Part shown: positions 15,250 to 24,624 of the stretch, in pieces
Numbering within the stretch: the stretch's first letter is position 1
How the letters are laid out: each line of letters starts with the position of its first letter
DNA from: Methylosinus sporium
GTDB lineage: Bacteria > Pseudomonadota > Alphaproteobacteria > Rhizobiales > Beijerinckiaceae
Direction of reading: 5' to 3'
Assembly (NCBI RefSeq): GCF_003113265.1
Contig: NZ_PUIV01000030.1
Span: forward strand, 1-46,328
Length of the DNA stretch: 46,328 nt
Program-made: the position numbers and the translations under genes
Notes under the pieces: generated by a model
Database searches by the model: none
What the model was told of the DNA's origin: nothing
The model's input: the letters and a program-made list of their open reading frames with translations, nothing else

Positions 15250-17529
15250 ATGTATCGCAGCCTTCTTTCGCGCGGCGTCGCCGCCGGCGCGCTTCTCCTC
15301 GCGACTCCCGCAGCCTTTGCGCAATCGGCGCTGCCGCCGATCGACATCGGCTCGGACGCGCGCTCCGCCAATGCGGCGCCGCAGACGGGCTCGCTCACTG
15401 TTCCCTCGGTCGCGGAGCAAAGGCGCCGCATCGAGCAGACTGTCGGCTCTGTCGCTTTCGTCGACGCCGCCTCGCCGGAAATGCAGACGCGCCATATCGC
15501 CGATTTGCGCGACGCCTTGAAGGATGTTCCCGGCGTCTTCGTCGATACACGCTACGGGCAAGAGCTGCGCCTCTCCATGCGCGGCTCGAACCTCACGCGC
15601 GATTATCATCTGCGCGGCTTCGAGTTGCTGCAGGACGGCATACCGATGAACTATGCCGACGGCGGCGGCGATTTCTACGAGATCGACCCCAAATATTTCC
15701 GCTCGATCGATGTCTATAAGGGCGGCAATGCGCTCTCCTTCGGCTCCTCGACATTGGGCGGCGCGATCAATTTCGTCTCGCCCACGGCGCACACGGCGCT
15801 CGCGCCCAATATGCTCGCGATCGACGGCGGCAGCTTCGGCTCCATTCGCGGACAGGCCCAGGTCTCGCGCGTCATCGGCGACTTCGATTTCCTCGTCAAC
15901 GGAACCTTCTCGCATTCGGACGGGTTTCGCACCCATTCGCAATCCGATTATGTGCAGATCAACGGCAATATCGGCTATCGCTTCTCCGACAATATCGAGA
16001 CGCGCTTCTACTTCGGCGTCTATGACACGAATCAGCAATTGCCCGGCACGCTGACGCTCGATAATGCGCGCAGCAATCCGATGCTCACGACCCTGCCCTA
16101 TATCGCCGGCTTCGGCGCGGATGGCTTCGGCGCCGATCAGGCGCGCAATGTCCGCAACCAGCGCATCTCCAACAAGACGACATTCGAAACGGACATAGGC
16201 CGCATCGACGTCGACAGCTGGTTCATTCACAATTACCTCTATCATCCGATCTTCGTCGTGATCGAGCAGGAAGGCGAGAGCTGGGGCTTCGCGCCGAAGC
16301 TGACGACGAAATTCGAGATCGTCGGCCACAGAAACGAGCTGACGGTCGGCGGGCGCGTCTGGGGCGGCGGCTCCACCGATAATTGGTATTCCAATTACAA
16401 TGGCGCGAAGTTCAATCCCTATGGCGCGATACCGGCCAATTTCGCCAATGCGGCCTATTCCTTCCCGCCCTATTCCTTCAATGGCCTCGCGCAATTCGGC
16501 GCCGCGGGCTCCTGCTTCGGCTTCTGCGGAACCTTCATCAATCCGGGGCTGAGCGCGCAGATCCGCAACAATCGCATGGCGGCGCTCAATCTCGAGGCCT
16601 ATTTCGAGGATCGCTTCTATATCGCGCCGCAGCTCGCTCTGATGTTCGGCGCGAAAATCTTCAGCGACGATCGCCGCTATTCCGTGCTCGGCGGCATTCC
16701 CTATGAGCCGCTCGCCAATCACACGGAGAAGAATTATCGCGGCATAGTCCCCAAGGTCGGGCTGATGTTCCAGCCGACGCCGGAGATTCAATTCTTCGCC
16801 GATATGACCGGCAGCCGCGACGTTCCCGATTTCGTCGATCTGACGCAGGGCTTCTTTCCGCCGACGCCCGGCGCCTCCTTCACGCCGCTCGCATCGCAAA
16901 AGGCCTGGACCGGCGAGATCGGCTCGCGCGGCAAATGGGATCGCTTCGCCTGGGACGTGACTTTCTATCACACAGAGCTGCAGGACGAATTGCTGAAGTT
17001 CAGCACAAATCCCGGCGCGGGCGTGCCGGCGACGACCTTCAACGCCAAGCGCACCATGCATCAGGGCGTCGAGCTCGCCGCCAGCGTCGATCTGTGGCGC
17101 AACCTCAACGCGCCCGATGATGTGCTGAAGCTGAGCCAAGTCTGGACATGGAGCGACTTCCGCTTCGTCGGCGACGCCAATTACGGAAACAATCCGCTGG
17201 CCGGCGTTCCGCGCCATGTGCTGCGCACGACGCTCTCCTACAGCCGTCCCGACGGATTCTATGTCGCGCCCTCGATCGATTGGGTTCCGGAAGGTTCTTA
17301 CGTCGATTACATGCACACGCTGCAGACGCCCGGCTATGTGCTGCTCGGCGTTCAGGCGGGCATGAAGCTGCCCTATGGGCTCACCTTCTATGTCGATGCG
17401 CGCAATCTCGCCGATCGCCGCTACATCAGCGATGTGACGACGATCATCGACGCGCGCGCGTCCAATCCGGCCGCCTTTTATCCGGGCTATGGCCGCGCGG
17501 TCTACGCCGGGATGAAATGGGCGTTTTGA
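15250..17529 (+). CDS. TonB-dependent outer membrane receptor, probably for a metal (copper)
   Basis: The 759-residue product has a signal peptide (MYRSLLSRG, hydrophobic core, AFAQ), a possible TonB box (PPIDIG) near residue 33, and a plug domain (DALKDVPGVFVDTRYG, LRLSMRGS, DGIPMNYADGGG, GSSTLGGAINFVSP). A 22-strand-type barrel follows and ends in the aromatic motif GMKWAF, as expected for outer membrane insertion. C422 and C426 (CFGFC) lie in a probable extracellular loop. ATG 15250 has AGGAG upstream; the frame is open much further upstream but without signal or similarity. The substrate is inferred from the neighbours (copper-associated protein and DUF2946-like protein), not from the receptor itself. 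A siderophore or another metal complex is possible. Confidence 0.85.
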   Translation: MYRSLLSRGVAAGALLLATPAAFAQSALPPIDIGSDARSANAAPQTGSLTVPSVAEQRRRIEQTVGSVAFVDAASPEMQTRHIADLRDALKDVPGVFVDTRYGQELRLSMRGSNLTRDYHLRGFELLQDGIPMNYADGGGDFYEIDPKYFRSIDVYKGGNALSFGSSTLGGAINFVSPTAHTALAPNMLAIDGGSFGSIRGQAQVSRVIGDFDFLVNGTFSHSDGFRTHSQSDYVQINGNIGYRFSDNIETRFYFGVYDTNQQLPGTLTLDNARSNPMLTTLPYIAGFGADGFGADQARNVRNQRISNKTTFETDIGRIDVDSWFIHNYLYHPIFVVIEQEGESWGFAPKLTTKFEIVGHRNELTVGGRVWGGGSTDNWYSNYNGAKFNPYGAIPANFANAAYSFPPYSFNGLAQFGAAGSCFGFCGTFINPGLSAQIRNNRMAALNLEAYFEDRFYIAPQLALMFGAKIFSDDRRYSVLGGIPYEPLANHTEKNYRGIVPKVGLMFQPTPEIQFFADMTGSRDVPDFVDLTQGFFPPTPGASFTPLASQKAWTGEIGSRGKWDRFAWDVTFYHTELQDELLKFSTNPGAGVPATTFNAKRTMHQGVELAASVDLWRNLNAPDDVLKLSQVWTWSDFRFVGDANYGNNPLAGVPRHVLRTTLSYSRPDGFYVAPSIDWVPEGSYVDYMHTLQTPGYVLLGVQAGMKLPYGLTFYVDARNLADRRYISDVTTIIDARASNPAAFYPGYGRAVYAGMKWAF

Positions 17530-17540
17530 GTCTCGATGCG

Positions 17541-17566
17541 CGAAGCGATCCCGCGGGATCGCTTCG
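17541..17566. terminator. 26-bp perfect palindrome after the TonB receptor
   Basis: The half-site CGAAGCGATCCCG is followed at once by its complement, 11 bases after the receptor stop. It can form a strong hairpin and probably ends the metal-cluster transcript, though no T-run follows. It could also be a binding site for a dimeric protein. Confidence 0.5.
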
Positions 17567-17608
17567 TCGCGACGCATACGCCATTCCATTTCAAATGCCG
17601 CGCCCTAG

Positions 17609-17642
17609 ATGAGAAGCAGCCCAATTTGGGATTGCTCCTCAT
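17609..17642 (+). promoter_or_regulatory. Inverted repeat that includes the SulP start codon
   Basis: The left arm ATGAGAAGCAGCCCAA (17609-17624) pairs, with one mismatch and one bulge, with the right arm at 17626-17642, which contains the A and T of the start codon at 17641. The folded mRNA would hide the start. No Shine-Dalgarno sequence is visible otherwise. Confidence 0.45.
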
Positions 17643-19383
17643 GCCGCAGCAACGCTCCTGGCCGTTCTTCCCCTCCCTGCCGCAGGCCATGCTGCGCTAC
17701 GACATAGCGGCCGGGCTGACGCTGGCGGCCATCGCCATACCGGAACAGATGGCGACGGCGCGGCTCGCGGGCTTTCCGCCGCAGATCGGCTTTTTCGCTT
17801 TTCTCGCCGGCTCCTTCTCCTTCGCGGCTTTCGGCTCCAACCGCTTCCTCTCCTCCGGCGCGGATTCGACGATCGCGCCGATCTTCGCCGGCGCTCTCGC
17901 TTTGCTGGCGACGCGCGGCACGCCGCAATTCATGGCGCTCGCCTCCTTTCTCGCTCTGCTGGTGGGCGGCATTCTCGTTCTCGGCTTTCTGCTGCGCGCC
18001 GGCTGGGTCGCCGATCTCCTCTCCGTTCCGGTGACGACGGGCTTTCTCACCGGGATCTCGATTCACATCTTCATCTCGCAGCTTCCCGCGCTCATCGGCC
18101 TGCCGAGCGTCGAGGGCAGCGAATTCTATCGCGTCGCCGAAATGGCGAAGCATTGGCGCGAGGCGAATCCCGCGGCCATCGCCATCGGTCTCGGCTCGCT
18201 CGCGACCATTATCATCGGCGAAAAGATCAGCCCCAAGCTGCCGGCCGCGCTGATCGCTCTGGCCGGCGCCGCTTTCGCTGTGCGCTATTTTCATCTCGAG
18301 GAGCGCGGCGTCGCTGTGCTCGGCAAGGTCTCGACGGAATTTCCGCATCCGCGCTTTCCCGAGATCGCGCCCGCCGATATTCCGCAAATCGTCGGTCTCG
18401 CCATCATCATCGCCATGGTGATCATGGTGCAGACGGCGGCGACCTCGCGCTCCTTTCCCGATGAGGAAGGTCGCGCGCCGGATGTCGATCGCGATTATCT
18501 CGGCGTCGGCGCCGGCTGTGTAATGGCAGGCCTCGTCGGCGCTTTCGCCGTCGACGCCTCGCCGCCGCGCACGGCCATCGTTACGGCGACCGGCGGGCGC
18601 TCGCAGCTCTCGTCGATCGTCGCGGCGCTGGTCATCGCGGCGCTGCTGCTGTTCGGCGCCTCACTACTCGAGCATGTGCCCAACGCCGCGCTCGCCGGCG
18701 TATTGATGTTCATCGCGGCGCGCATTTTCCGGCTGCATGTGATGCGCGACATTTTTGCGAAGACGCGCGGCGAATTCGCGCTGGTCGCGCTGACCATGGC
18801 GGCCGTCGTCGCGCTGCCCGTGCAGAATGGCGTGTCGCTCTCCATTCTGGCGTCGCTGCTGCATGGAGTCTGGACGACGACGCGCTCGCGCCTCATCACA
18901 TTCGCGCGCCTGCCGGGAAGCTCGGTGTGGTGGCCTTGCGCATCCAGCGGCGCCGAGCCTTATGGCGAGCGCCTCGAGGGCGTGCTGGTGGCGGCCTTTC
19001 AGGCGCCGCTGTCTTTCCTCAACGCCTATGGTTTCCAGAGCGATTTGCGCGAGGCGATAGAGGAAAAGCCGAAGCTCGTCGTGCTGGAGGCGAGCAATAT
19101 CGTCGAGATCGATTATACGGCGGCGGGCATATTGCGGCAGGCGATCGAGGATTGCCGCGCCGCAGGCGCGGATTTCGCCATAGCGCGGTTCGAATCCGTG
19201 CGCGCGCACGAAGCGCTGACGCGCTTCGGCGTGATGAAAACGCTCGGCGAAGGGCGGTTGTTTCGCAGCGTCGACGAGGCGACGAAAGCGCTCGCGCCCG
19301 ACGCCGTCGCCTCGAAGATAACTGCTCCCACTCTCCTCGCGCGCAAGAGCCGCGCGTTCAGGCCGCCTTCTGCTTCGGCGTGA
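17641..19383 (+). CDS. SulP-family inorganic anion transporter with STAS domain
   Basis: The 580-residue inner-membrane protein has about 10-12 hydrophobic segments, starting with the SulP signature region (AGLTLAAIAIPEQMATARLAGF). It ends in a cytoplasmic STAS domain (about residues 455-560, VVLEASNIVEIDYTAAGILRQ). Family members carry sulfate, bicarbonate or other anions by proton or sodium coupling; the substrate cannot be told from sequence. The ATG at 17641 precedes the conserved N terminus; the frame opens earlier at 17536 without similarity. The 3' end overlaps the convergent asd gene by 26 bp. Confidence 0.9.
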   Translation: MPQQRSWPFFPSLPQAMLRYDIAAGLTLAAIAIPEQMATARLAGFPPQIGFFAFLAGSFSFAAFGSNRFLSSGADSTIAPIFAGALALLATRGTPQFMALASFLALLVGGILVLGFLLRAGWVADLLSVPVTTGFLTGISIHIFISQLPALIGLPSVEGSEFYRVAEMAKHWREANPAAIAIGLGSLATIIIGEKISPKLPAALIALAGAAFAVRYFHLEERGVAVLGKVSTEFPHPRFPEIAPADIPQIVGLAIIIAMVIMVQTAATSRSFPDEEGRAPDVDRDYLGVGAGCVMAGLVGAFAVDASPPRTAIVTATGGRSQLSSIVAALVIAALLLFGASLLEHVPNAALAGVLMFIAARIFRLHVMRDIFAKTRGEFALVALTMAAVVALPVQNGVSLSILASLLHGVWTTTRSRLITFARLPGSSVWWPCASSGAEPYGERLEGVLVAAFQAPLSFLNAYGFQSDLREAIEEKPKLVVLEASNIVEIDYTAAGILRQAIEDCRAAGADFAIARFESVRAHEALTRFGVMKTLGEGRLFRSVDEATKALAPDAVASKITAPTLLARKSRAFRPPSASA

Positions 19384-20392
19384 TGAGCTTGCGGTTCGCC
19401 AGCACTTCCGCGATCTGCACCGCATTCAGCGCCGCGCCTTTGCGCAGATTGTCGGAGACGCACCACAGAACGAGGCCGTTCTCGACGGTCGGATCGTCGC
19501 GAATGCGCGAAATATAGGTCGCGTCCTCGCCCGCCGCCTCGTGCGGCGTGATGTAGCCGCCGGGCTCGTGCTTATCGATGACGAGCACGCCGGGAGCCTC
19601 GCGCAGAATATCGCGCGCCTCGTCCGGCGACAGCGGATTCTCGAACTCGATGTTGATCGCCTCGCTATGGCCGATGAACACCGGCACGCGCACGCAAGTG
19701 GCGACGAGCTTGATCTTGGGATCCAAAATCTTCTTCGTCTCCACCACCATCTTCCACTCTTCCTTGGTGAAGCCGTCTTCCATGAAGACGTCGATCTGCG
19801 GAATGAGGTTGAAGGCGATGCGCTTGGGGAATTTCTTCGATTCCAGAGGATCGGAGACGAAGACGGAGCGCGTCTGTGAGAACAGCTCGTCCATGCCCTC
19901 CTTGCCCGCGCCGGAGACGGATTGATAGGTGGAGACGACGACGCGCTTGATCTTGGCGGCGTCATGCAGCGGCTTCAGCGCCACGACCAGCTGCGCCGTG
20001 GAACAATTGGGATTGGCGATGATGTGCTTTTTCGTGAAGCCAGCCGCGGCGTCGGCGTTGACCTCCGGCACCACCAGCGGGACATCCGGGTCCATGCGCC
20101 AGGCGGAGCTATTGTCGATGACGACGCAGCCCGTGGCGCCGATGCGCGGCGCCCATTCACGCGCGACGTCTCCGCCCGCCGACATGAGGCAGATGTCGGT
20201 GTCGGAGAAATCATAAGTGTCGAGATGGCGGCATTTGAGAATCTTGTCGCCGAACGACACTTCCGTCCCGATGGAGCGGGACGAAGCCAGCGCGACCACT
20301 TCCGAGACCGGAAAGCGGCGCTCCGCCAGAATGTCGAGCATCTCGCGGCCCACATTGCCCGTGGCGCCCGCGACGGCGACCTTGTAACCCAT
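19358..20392 (-). CDS. asd: Aspartate-semialdehyde dehydrogenase
   Basis: This enzyme reduces beta-aspartyl phosphate to aspartate semialdehyde with NADPH, feeding lysine/diaminopimelate, threonine and methionine synthesis. The 344-residue product starts with the dinucleotide-binding motif VAVAGATGNVGREML. It contains SAGGDVAREW, the catalytic cysteine C130 in ANPNCSTAQL, and GHSEAINIEFE. Length is typical. It is probably monocistronic. Its 3' end overlaps the convergent SulP gene, which could allow antisense interference between the two transcripts. Confidence 0.97.
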   Translation of the reverse strand: MGYKVAVAGATGNVGREMLDILAERRFPVSEVVALASSRSIGTEVSFGDKILKCRHLDTYDFSDTDICLMSAGGDVAREWAPRIGATGCVVIDNSSAWRMDPDVPLVVPEVNADAAAGFTKKHIIANPNCSTAQLVVALKPLHDAAKIKRVVVSTYQSVSGAGKEGMDELFSQTRSVFVSDPLESKKFPKRIAFNLIPQIDVFMEDGFTKEEWKMVVETKKILDPKIKLVATCVRVPVFIGHSEAINIEFENPLSPDEARDILREAPGVLVIDKHEPGGYITPHEAAGEDATYISRIRDDPTVENGLVLWCVSDNLRKGAALNAVQIAEVLANRKLITPKQKAA

Positions 20393-20551
20393 GGATGCGC
20401 ACTCCTTTTGCCCGCTTATGGCGACGGGCGCGCCTTTTGTCGAGGGTATGGGCGAGAATAGCGAAGCAACCCCGCAGGCCCTCTAGGCCACGGAGCGGCT
20501 TCGCATCGATCTCACAGCAGGGCCGCGGCGATCGCGCCGAGGCCGACGGGC

Positions 20552-20911
20552 TCAGAAAGGCATGCCGACCGACATATTGCCATTATTGCCCATGCTCACC
20601 GGCGCCTTGCCGAAACGCGAGCCTTCGTCCTCTTTTTCTTTTTTCTTGGGCGGGGATTTGCCGGGCGACCAGCCTTCCAGCTCGCCGAATTGGCGGTTCT
20701 CGGCCTTGGCCGGCGGCTTGCCGGGCGCGGCCGGCTGACCAGCCGTAGCCTGTTGCTGCTGTTTGTTTTTCTTCGGTTTCGCCTTGGCGGTTCCAGCGGC
20801 GGACGTGTCCAGCCGGCTGGGGTCGAGCGCATCCTCCGCCCCCGCGGACAGCGGCAGCGCGGACGAAAAGGCGAAAATAGCGGCGACCAGAAGAAGCGGG
20901 CGCGATCGCAT
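20552..20911 (-). CDS. Small secreted Lys/Pro/Gln-rich protein of unknown function
   Basis: About 119 residues from the ATG at 20911, which has GAGGAG eight bases upstream; a longer frame to 20983 has no support. A clear signal peptide (MRSRPLLLVAAIFAFSSALPLSAGA) is followed by a low-complexity, strongly charged region (KAKPKKNKQQQQ and KSPPKKKEKEDE) and a short Gly/Asn/Met-rich end (GNNGNMSVGMPF). The mature part is likely disordered and periplasmic. I do not recognise the family. It lies about 120 bp downstream of sdhB on the same strand and could be co-transcribed. Confidence 0.6.
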   Translation of the reverse strand: MRSRPLLLVAAIFAFSSALPLSAGAEDALDPSRLDTSAAGTAKAKPKKNKQQQQATAGQPAAPGKPPAKAENRQFGELEGWSPGKSPPKKKEKEDEGSRFGKAPVSMGNNGNMSVGMPF

Positions 20912-21032
20912 GGCGGCTACTCCTCGAGCATCAGCTCCAAAATGCTCCCAGGCCGGAAAAAAGACAAGTTCCGGCGATTCCACGGGCGAGATTGCGCGGC
21001 GATCGGGGCGCCATTGCGGCGCCGGCCCCGCT

Positions 21033-21818
21033 TCACTCGCCCGTCGTCTGCGCTATCGCCAGATTTTTGAGCTCGGCGATGGCCGTGCCGGGCAGCAGGC
21101 TCTTGGGGCAGGCGTTGGAGCAGTTCAGAATCGTGTGGCAGCGATAGAGGCGGAAGGTGTCGTCGATATAGGCGACGCGTTCGCTGGTCGACTCGTCGCG
21201 GCTGTCCACCACCCAGCGATAGGCCTGCAGCAGCGCCGCCGGGCCCAGGAAGCGATCCCGATTCCACCAATAGCTCGGGCAGGATGTGGAGCAGCAGGCG
21301 CAAAGAATGCACTCATAGAGCCCGTCGAGCTTGCGGCGATCATCCGGCGCCTGCAGCCATTCCTTCTCCGGCTCCGGCGTCACCGTCTGCAACCAGGGCT
21401 CGATGGCCGCGTGCTGGGCGTAGAAATCGGCGAGATCGGGCACGAGATCCTTCACCACCGGCATATGCGGCAGCGGATAGAGCTTTATCGCGCCATCGAT
21501 CTCGTCCATGCCCTTGGTGCAGGCGAGCGTGTTGAGCCCGTCGATATTCATCGCGCAGGAGCCGCAAATGCCCTCGCGGCAGGAGCGGCGGAAGGTCAGC
21601 GTCGGATCGATCTTGTTCTTGATCCAGATGATCGCGTCGAGAACCATCGGCCCGCAATCGTCGAGATCGACGTAATAAGTATCGATGCGCGGGTTCGACG
21701 CCTCGTCCGGATCGAAGCGATAGATGCGGAATTCCCTCAGCCGGCTCGCGCCCTCGGGCCGAGGCCAGACCTTGCCCTCGACGGGGCGGGAGGATTTGGG
21801 AAGGACGAATTCGACCAT
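21033..21818 (-). CDS. sdhB: Succinate dehydrogenase iron-sulfur subunit
   Basis: The 261-residue subunit passes electrons from FAD in SdhA to ubiquinone at the membrane anchor. Cysteine motifs for all three clusters are present: CREGICGSC for 2Fe-2[12 protein letters not shown] for 4Fe-4S and [11 protein letters not shown] for 3Fe-4S. Length is typical. It is the last recognised gene of sdhC-sdhD-sdhA-sdhB, 53 bp after sdhA. The Shine-Dalgarno sequence before the ATG is weak. Confidence 0.97.
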   Translation of the reverse strand: MVEFVLPKSSRPVEGKVWPRPEGASRLREFRIYRFDPDEASNPRIDTYYVDLDDCGPMVLDAIIWIKNKIDPTLTFRRSCREGICGSCAMNIDGLNTLACTKGMDEIDGAIKLYPLPHMPVVKDLVPDLADFYAQHAAIEPWLQTVTPEPEKEWLQAPDDRRKLDGLYECILCACCSTSCPSYWWNRDRFLGPAALLQAYRWVVDSRDESTSERVAYIDDTFRLYRCHTILNCSNACPKSLLPGTAIAELKNLAIAQTTGE

Positions 21819-21871
21819 GATTTGTCCACTCGCGTTCTATGCCGCTTCGAAGCCGACGCCCGCGCCGCCCC

Positions 21872-23701
21872 TCAATAAACCCGCGCCTTCGGCTCGATAT
21901 AAGCCACTTCATTGGACAGCGTGTAGCTGTGCACCGGGCGATAATCGATCGCGACGCTCTTGCCCGCCTCGTCGATCGTCGAAAGCGTGTGCTTCATCCA
22001 ATCGGTGTCGTCGCGGTTGGGAAAATCCTCGCGGGCGTGAGCGCCGCGGGATTCGGTGCGGTTCTTCGCCGAATCCATCGTCACCACCGCCTGCACGATG
22101 AGGTTGTCATATTCCAGCGTCTCGACGAGATCGGAGTTCCAGATCAGCGAGCGGTCCGTGACCTTGACGTCGTCGCTCTTCTTCCACACCGCATGGATCG
22201 CCTGCGATCCCTCCTCCAGCACCTCACCGGCGCGATAGACGGCGCAATGCGACTGCATCACGCGCTGCATCTCGAGCCGCAGATCGGCGGTCGCAATCGA
22301 GCCGGAGGCGAAGCGACGTGCATCGAGACGCGACAGAGAGAGCTCGGCGGAATCGGCGGGCAACTCCGGCTGCGTCTGACCGGGCTTCACCAGCTCGGCG
22401 GCGCGCAGTCCCGCGGCGCGGCCGAAGACGACGAGGTCGACCAGCGAATTGGAGCCGAGACGATTGGCGCCATGCACGGAGACGCAGGCCGCCTCGCCGA
22501 TCGCCATCAGGCCCGGCACGACGACATCAGGATTGTCGCCGATGCGGCGCAGCGCCTCGCCGTGAAAATTCGTCGGTATGCCGCCCATATTGTAATGCAC
22601 GGTCGGCAGCACAGGAATAGGCTCGCGCGTCACATCGACGCCAGCGAAAATCTTCGCGCTCTCGGAAATGCCCGGCAGGCGCTCATGCAGGATCGCAGGA
22701 TCCAAATGCTCGAGATGCAGATGGATGTGATCGTTCAATTTGCCGACGCCGCGGCCCTCGCGAATCTCCACTGTCATCGCGCGCGAGACCATGTCGCGCG
22801 GCGCGAGATCTTTCACCGAAGGCGCATAGCGCTCCATGAAGCGCTCGCCCTCGCTATTGGTGAGATATCCGCCCTCGCCGCGCGCGCCCTCGGTGATGAG
22901 GCAGCCCGCGCCATAAATGCCGGTCGGATGGAATTGCACGAATTCCATATCCTGCAAGGGAAGCCCGGCGCGCAGCGCCATGCCGCCGCCATCGCCCGTG
23001 CATGTGTGCGCCGACGTCGCGGAGAGATAGGCGCGGCCATAGCCGCCCGTCGCCAGCACGGTGAGCGCGGCGCGGAAACGATGGATCGTGCCGTCGTCGA
23101 GCTTGAGGCACACGACGCCGCGCACGGCGCCCTCCGCATCGACGATGAGGTCGATGGCGAAATATTCGACGAAGAACTCCGTGTCGTGACGCAGCGCCTG
23201 GCCGTAGAGCGTATGCAGCATCGCATGGCCGGTACGGTCGGCGGCGGCGCAAGTGCGCTGCGCCGGCGGGCCTCTTCCGTAATCCGTCGTCATGCCGCCG
23301 AAGGGGCGCTGATAGATGCGGCCATCCTCGGTGCGCGAGAAGGGCACGCCCCAATGCTCGAGCTCATAGACGGCTTGCGGAGCGTTGCGGCAGAGATATT
23401 CGATCGCGTCCTGGTCTCCGAGCCAGTCGGAGCCCTTGACGGTGTCGTACATGTGCCATTTCCAATCGTCCGGCCCCATATTGGCCAGCGCTGCGGCGAC
23501 GCCGCCCTGCGCCGCCACCGTATGCGAACGAGTGGGAAACACTTTTGTGATGCAGGCGGCTTTCAGCCCCGCCTTGGCGCAGCCGACGACGGCGCGCAGT
23601 CCCGCGCCGCCGGCGCCGACGACGACGACGTCGAATGTATGATCGACGATCGGATAGGCCCTGCCCCCGATATTCACCGTCGTCTTGCCGTTCCCAGCCA
23701 T
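21872..23701 (-). CDS. sdhA: Succinate dehydrogenase flavoprotein subunit
   Basis: This is the catalytic subunit of complex II: it oxidises succinate to fumarate with covalently bound FAD at the cytoplasmic face of the inner membrane. The 609-residue product has the FAD-binding motif [14 protein letters not shown], the flavinylation-site region [10 protein letters not shown], and the active-site segments [21 protein letters not shown] and [11 protein letters not shown]. The ATG at 23701 has GAGGA six bases upstream and begins MAGNGK, typical of the family; the longer frame to 23842 is spurious. A hairpin lies between this gene and sdhD. Confidence 0.97.
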   Translation of the reverse strand: MAGNGKTTVNIGGRAYPIVDHTFDVVVVGAGGAGLRAVVGCAKAGLKAACITKVFPTRSHTVAAQGGVAAALANMGPDDWKWHMYDTVKGSDWLGDQDAIEYLCRNAPQAVYELEHWGVPFSRTEDGRIYQRPFGGMTTDYGRGPPAQRTCAAADRTGHAMLHTLYGQALRHDTEFFVEYFAIDLIVDAEGAVRGVVCLKLDDGTIHRFRAALTVLATGGYGRAYLSATSAHTCTGDGGGMALRAGLPLQDMEFVQFHPTGIYGAGCLITEGARGEGGYLTNSEGERFMERYAPSVKDLAPRDMVSRAMTVEIREGRGVGKLNDHIHLHLEHLDPAILHERLPGISESAKIFAGVDVTREPIPVLPTVHYNMGGIPTNFHGEALRRIGDNPDVVVPGLMAIGEAACVSVHGANRLGSNSLVDLVVFGRAAGLRAAELVKPGQTQPELPADSAELSLSRLDARRFASGSIATADLRLEMQRVMQSHCAVYRAGEVLEEGSQAIHAVWKKSDDVKVTDRSLIWNSDLVETLEYDNLIVQAVVTMDSAKNRTESRGAHAREDFPNRDDTDWMKHTLSTIDEAGKSVAIDYRPVHSYTLSNEVAYIEPKARVY

Positions 23702-23737
23702 TCCAAATCCTCGTCGAAAGAGCGCCCTTGCCGCTTT

Positions 23738-23778
23738 TAGAGTCTTTCCATGTCTCAAAGAAACACGGAAAGACTCTA
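23738..23778 (-). repeat. Hairpin between sdhD and sdhA
   Basis: Perfect 12-bp arms TAGAGTCTTTCC and GGAAAGACTCTA flank a 17-base loop. The minus-strand left arm includes the TAG stop of sdhD, and the structure ends 37 bases before the sdhA start. It could stabilise or process the mRNA, or adjust subunit ratio. It lacks a T-run. Confidence 0.55.
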
Positions 23779-24168
23779 GCGCGGCGCGGCGATGATCATG
23801 ATGGCGAGCGTCCAGACCGCGGCGATCGCGATCGCCGTCCATTTGTTGACGATGAGCGCCGTCGTCTTGAGCGATTTGTCGTGGACATAGTCCTCGATGA
23901 TGTTCTCCATGCCGAGCCGCGCATGATAGGCGACGACGACGATGAAGGCGATCAGCGCGATGGCCGGCAGCGGCCGTCCGATCTCGGCGCGCGCGGCCTC
24001 ATAAGATTTGCCGACCAATCCGACGAGATGCCAGATCGAGAGCAGCGCCAGCGGCGCCAGCGCTCTGGCGCTGTGACGCATGGCCAGCGCATGAAGCGAG
24101 CCTGCGCGATCGGAGACGAAGGCGTCTCCCTTGCCGCTGCGGCCGCTCTGGAACGTCGAGCGCGACAT
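23776..24168 (-). CDS. sdhD: Succinate dehydrogenase membrane anchor subunit
   Basis: The 130-residue inner-membrane protein has three hydrophobic helices after a 25-residue polar N terminus. The segment [17 protein letters not shown] carries the conserved histidine for heme b and the Asp/Tyr residues near the quinone site, as in alphaproteobacterial and mitochondrial SdhD. The ATG is preceded by GGAGAA. The gene follows sdhC after 42 bp and its stop lies in the hairpin before sdhA. Confidence 0.93.
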   Translation of the reverse strand: MSRSTFQSGRSGKGDAFVSDRAGSLHALAMRHSARALAPLALLSIWHLVGLVGKSYEAARAEIGRPLPAIALIAFIVVVAYHARLGMENIIEDYVHDKSLKTTALIVNKWTAIAIAAVWTLAIMIIAAPR

Positions 24169-24210
24169 ATTGCTTCTCCATTGACCCTATACGAGACGGC
24201 CCGAGCGCCC

Positions 24211-24624
24211 TCAGCCCAAGAGCGAGGATGCGATCCACAAAAGCGCGGTCAAAACCAATCCGCCGCCCAATGTCGCTTTGGCGAGCAGCTCGCGCCCCTC
24301 GCGATCGAGATAGAGCCCACGGTCCCATATCGCATGGCGCACGCCGCCGAGAAGATGATGAAACAGCGCCCAGCTGAACAGCAGCATGAACAGCCGCCCG
24401 ACGAAAGAATCGACGATCCAGGATACGGCGCCGAAGGCGGACGGCCCGAGCGCGAGCCCCAAAAGATAGACGGCGAGCAGCAGCGCGCCCGCATAGAGCG
24501 CCGCCCCGGTGATGCGATGCGCGATCGACATCATCATGGTGAAGATCAGCTTATAGACCGATAGATGCGGGGAGAGCGGCCGCGCGGCGGCGAGGCTCTC
24601 GCTCATGGGATCGGCGTCGGCCAT
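24211..24624 (-). CDS. sdhC: Succinate dehydrogenase cytochrome b556 subunit
   Basis: The 137-residue membrane protein has the family signature RPLSPHLSVYKLIF followed by SIAHRITG, three transmembrane helices, and FHHLLGGVRHAIWD with the heme-ligating histidine. The start is ATG 24624 (MADADPMSES) with GGAGAA upstream; a second ATG six codons later is possible. It is the first gene of the sdh operon; its promoter must lie in the long region between 24625 and the divergent regulator gene. Confidence 0.93.
   Translation of the reverse strand: MADADPMSESLAAARPLSPHLSVYKLIFTMMMSIAHRITGAALYAGALLLAVYLLGLALGPSAFGAVSWIVDSFVGRLFMLLFSWALFHHLLGGVRHAIWDRGLYLDREGRELLAKATLGGGLVLTALLWIASSLLG

Noticed and set aside
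13264-17529. Methanobactin biosynthesis cluster
   Set aside because: A methanotroph copper cluster suggested it, but there is no short precursor peptide and no MbnB/MbnC-like gene in the window.
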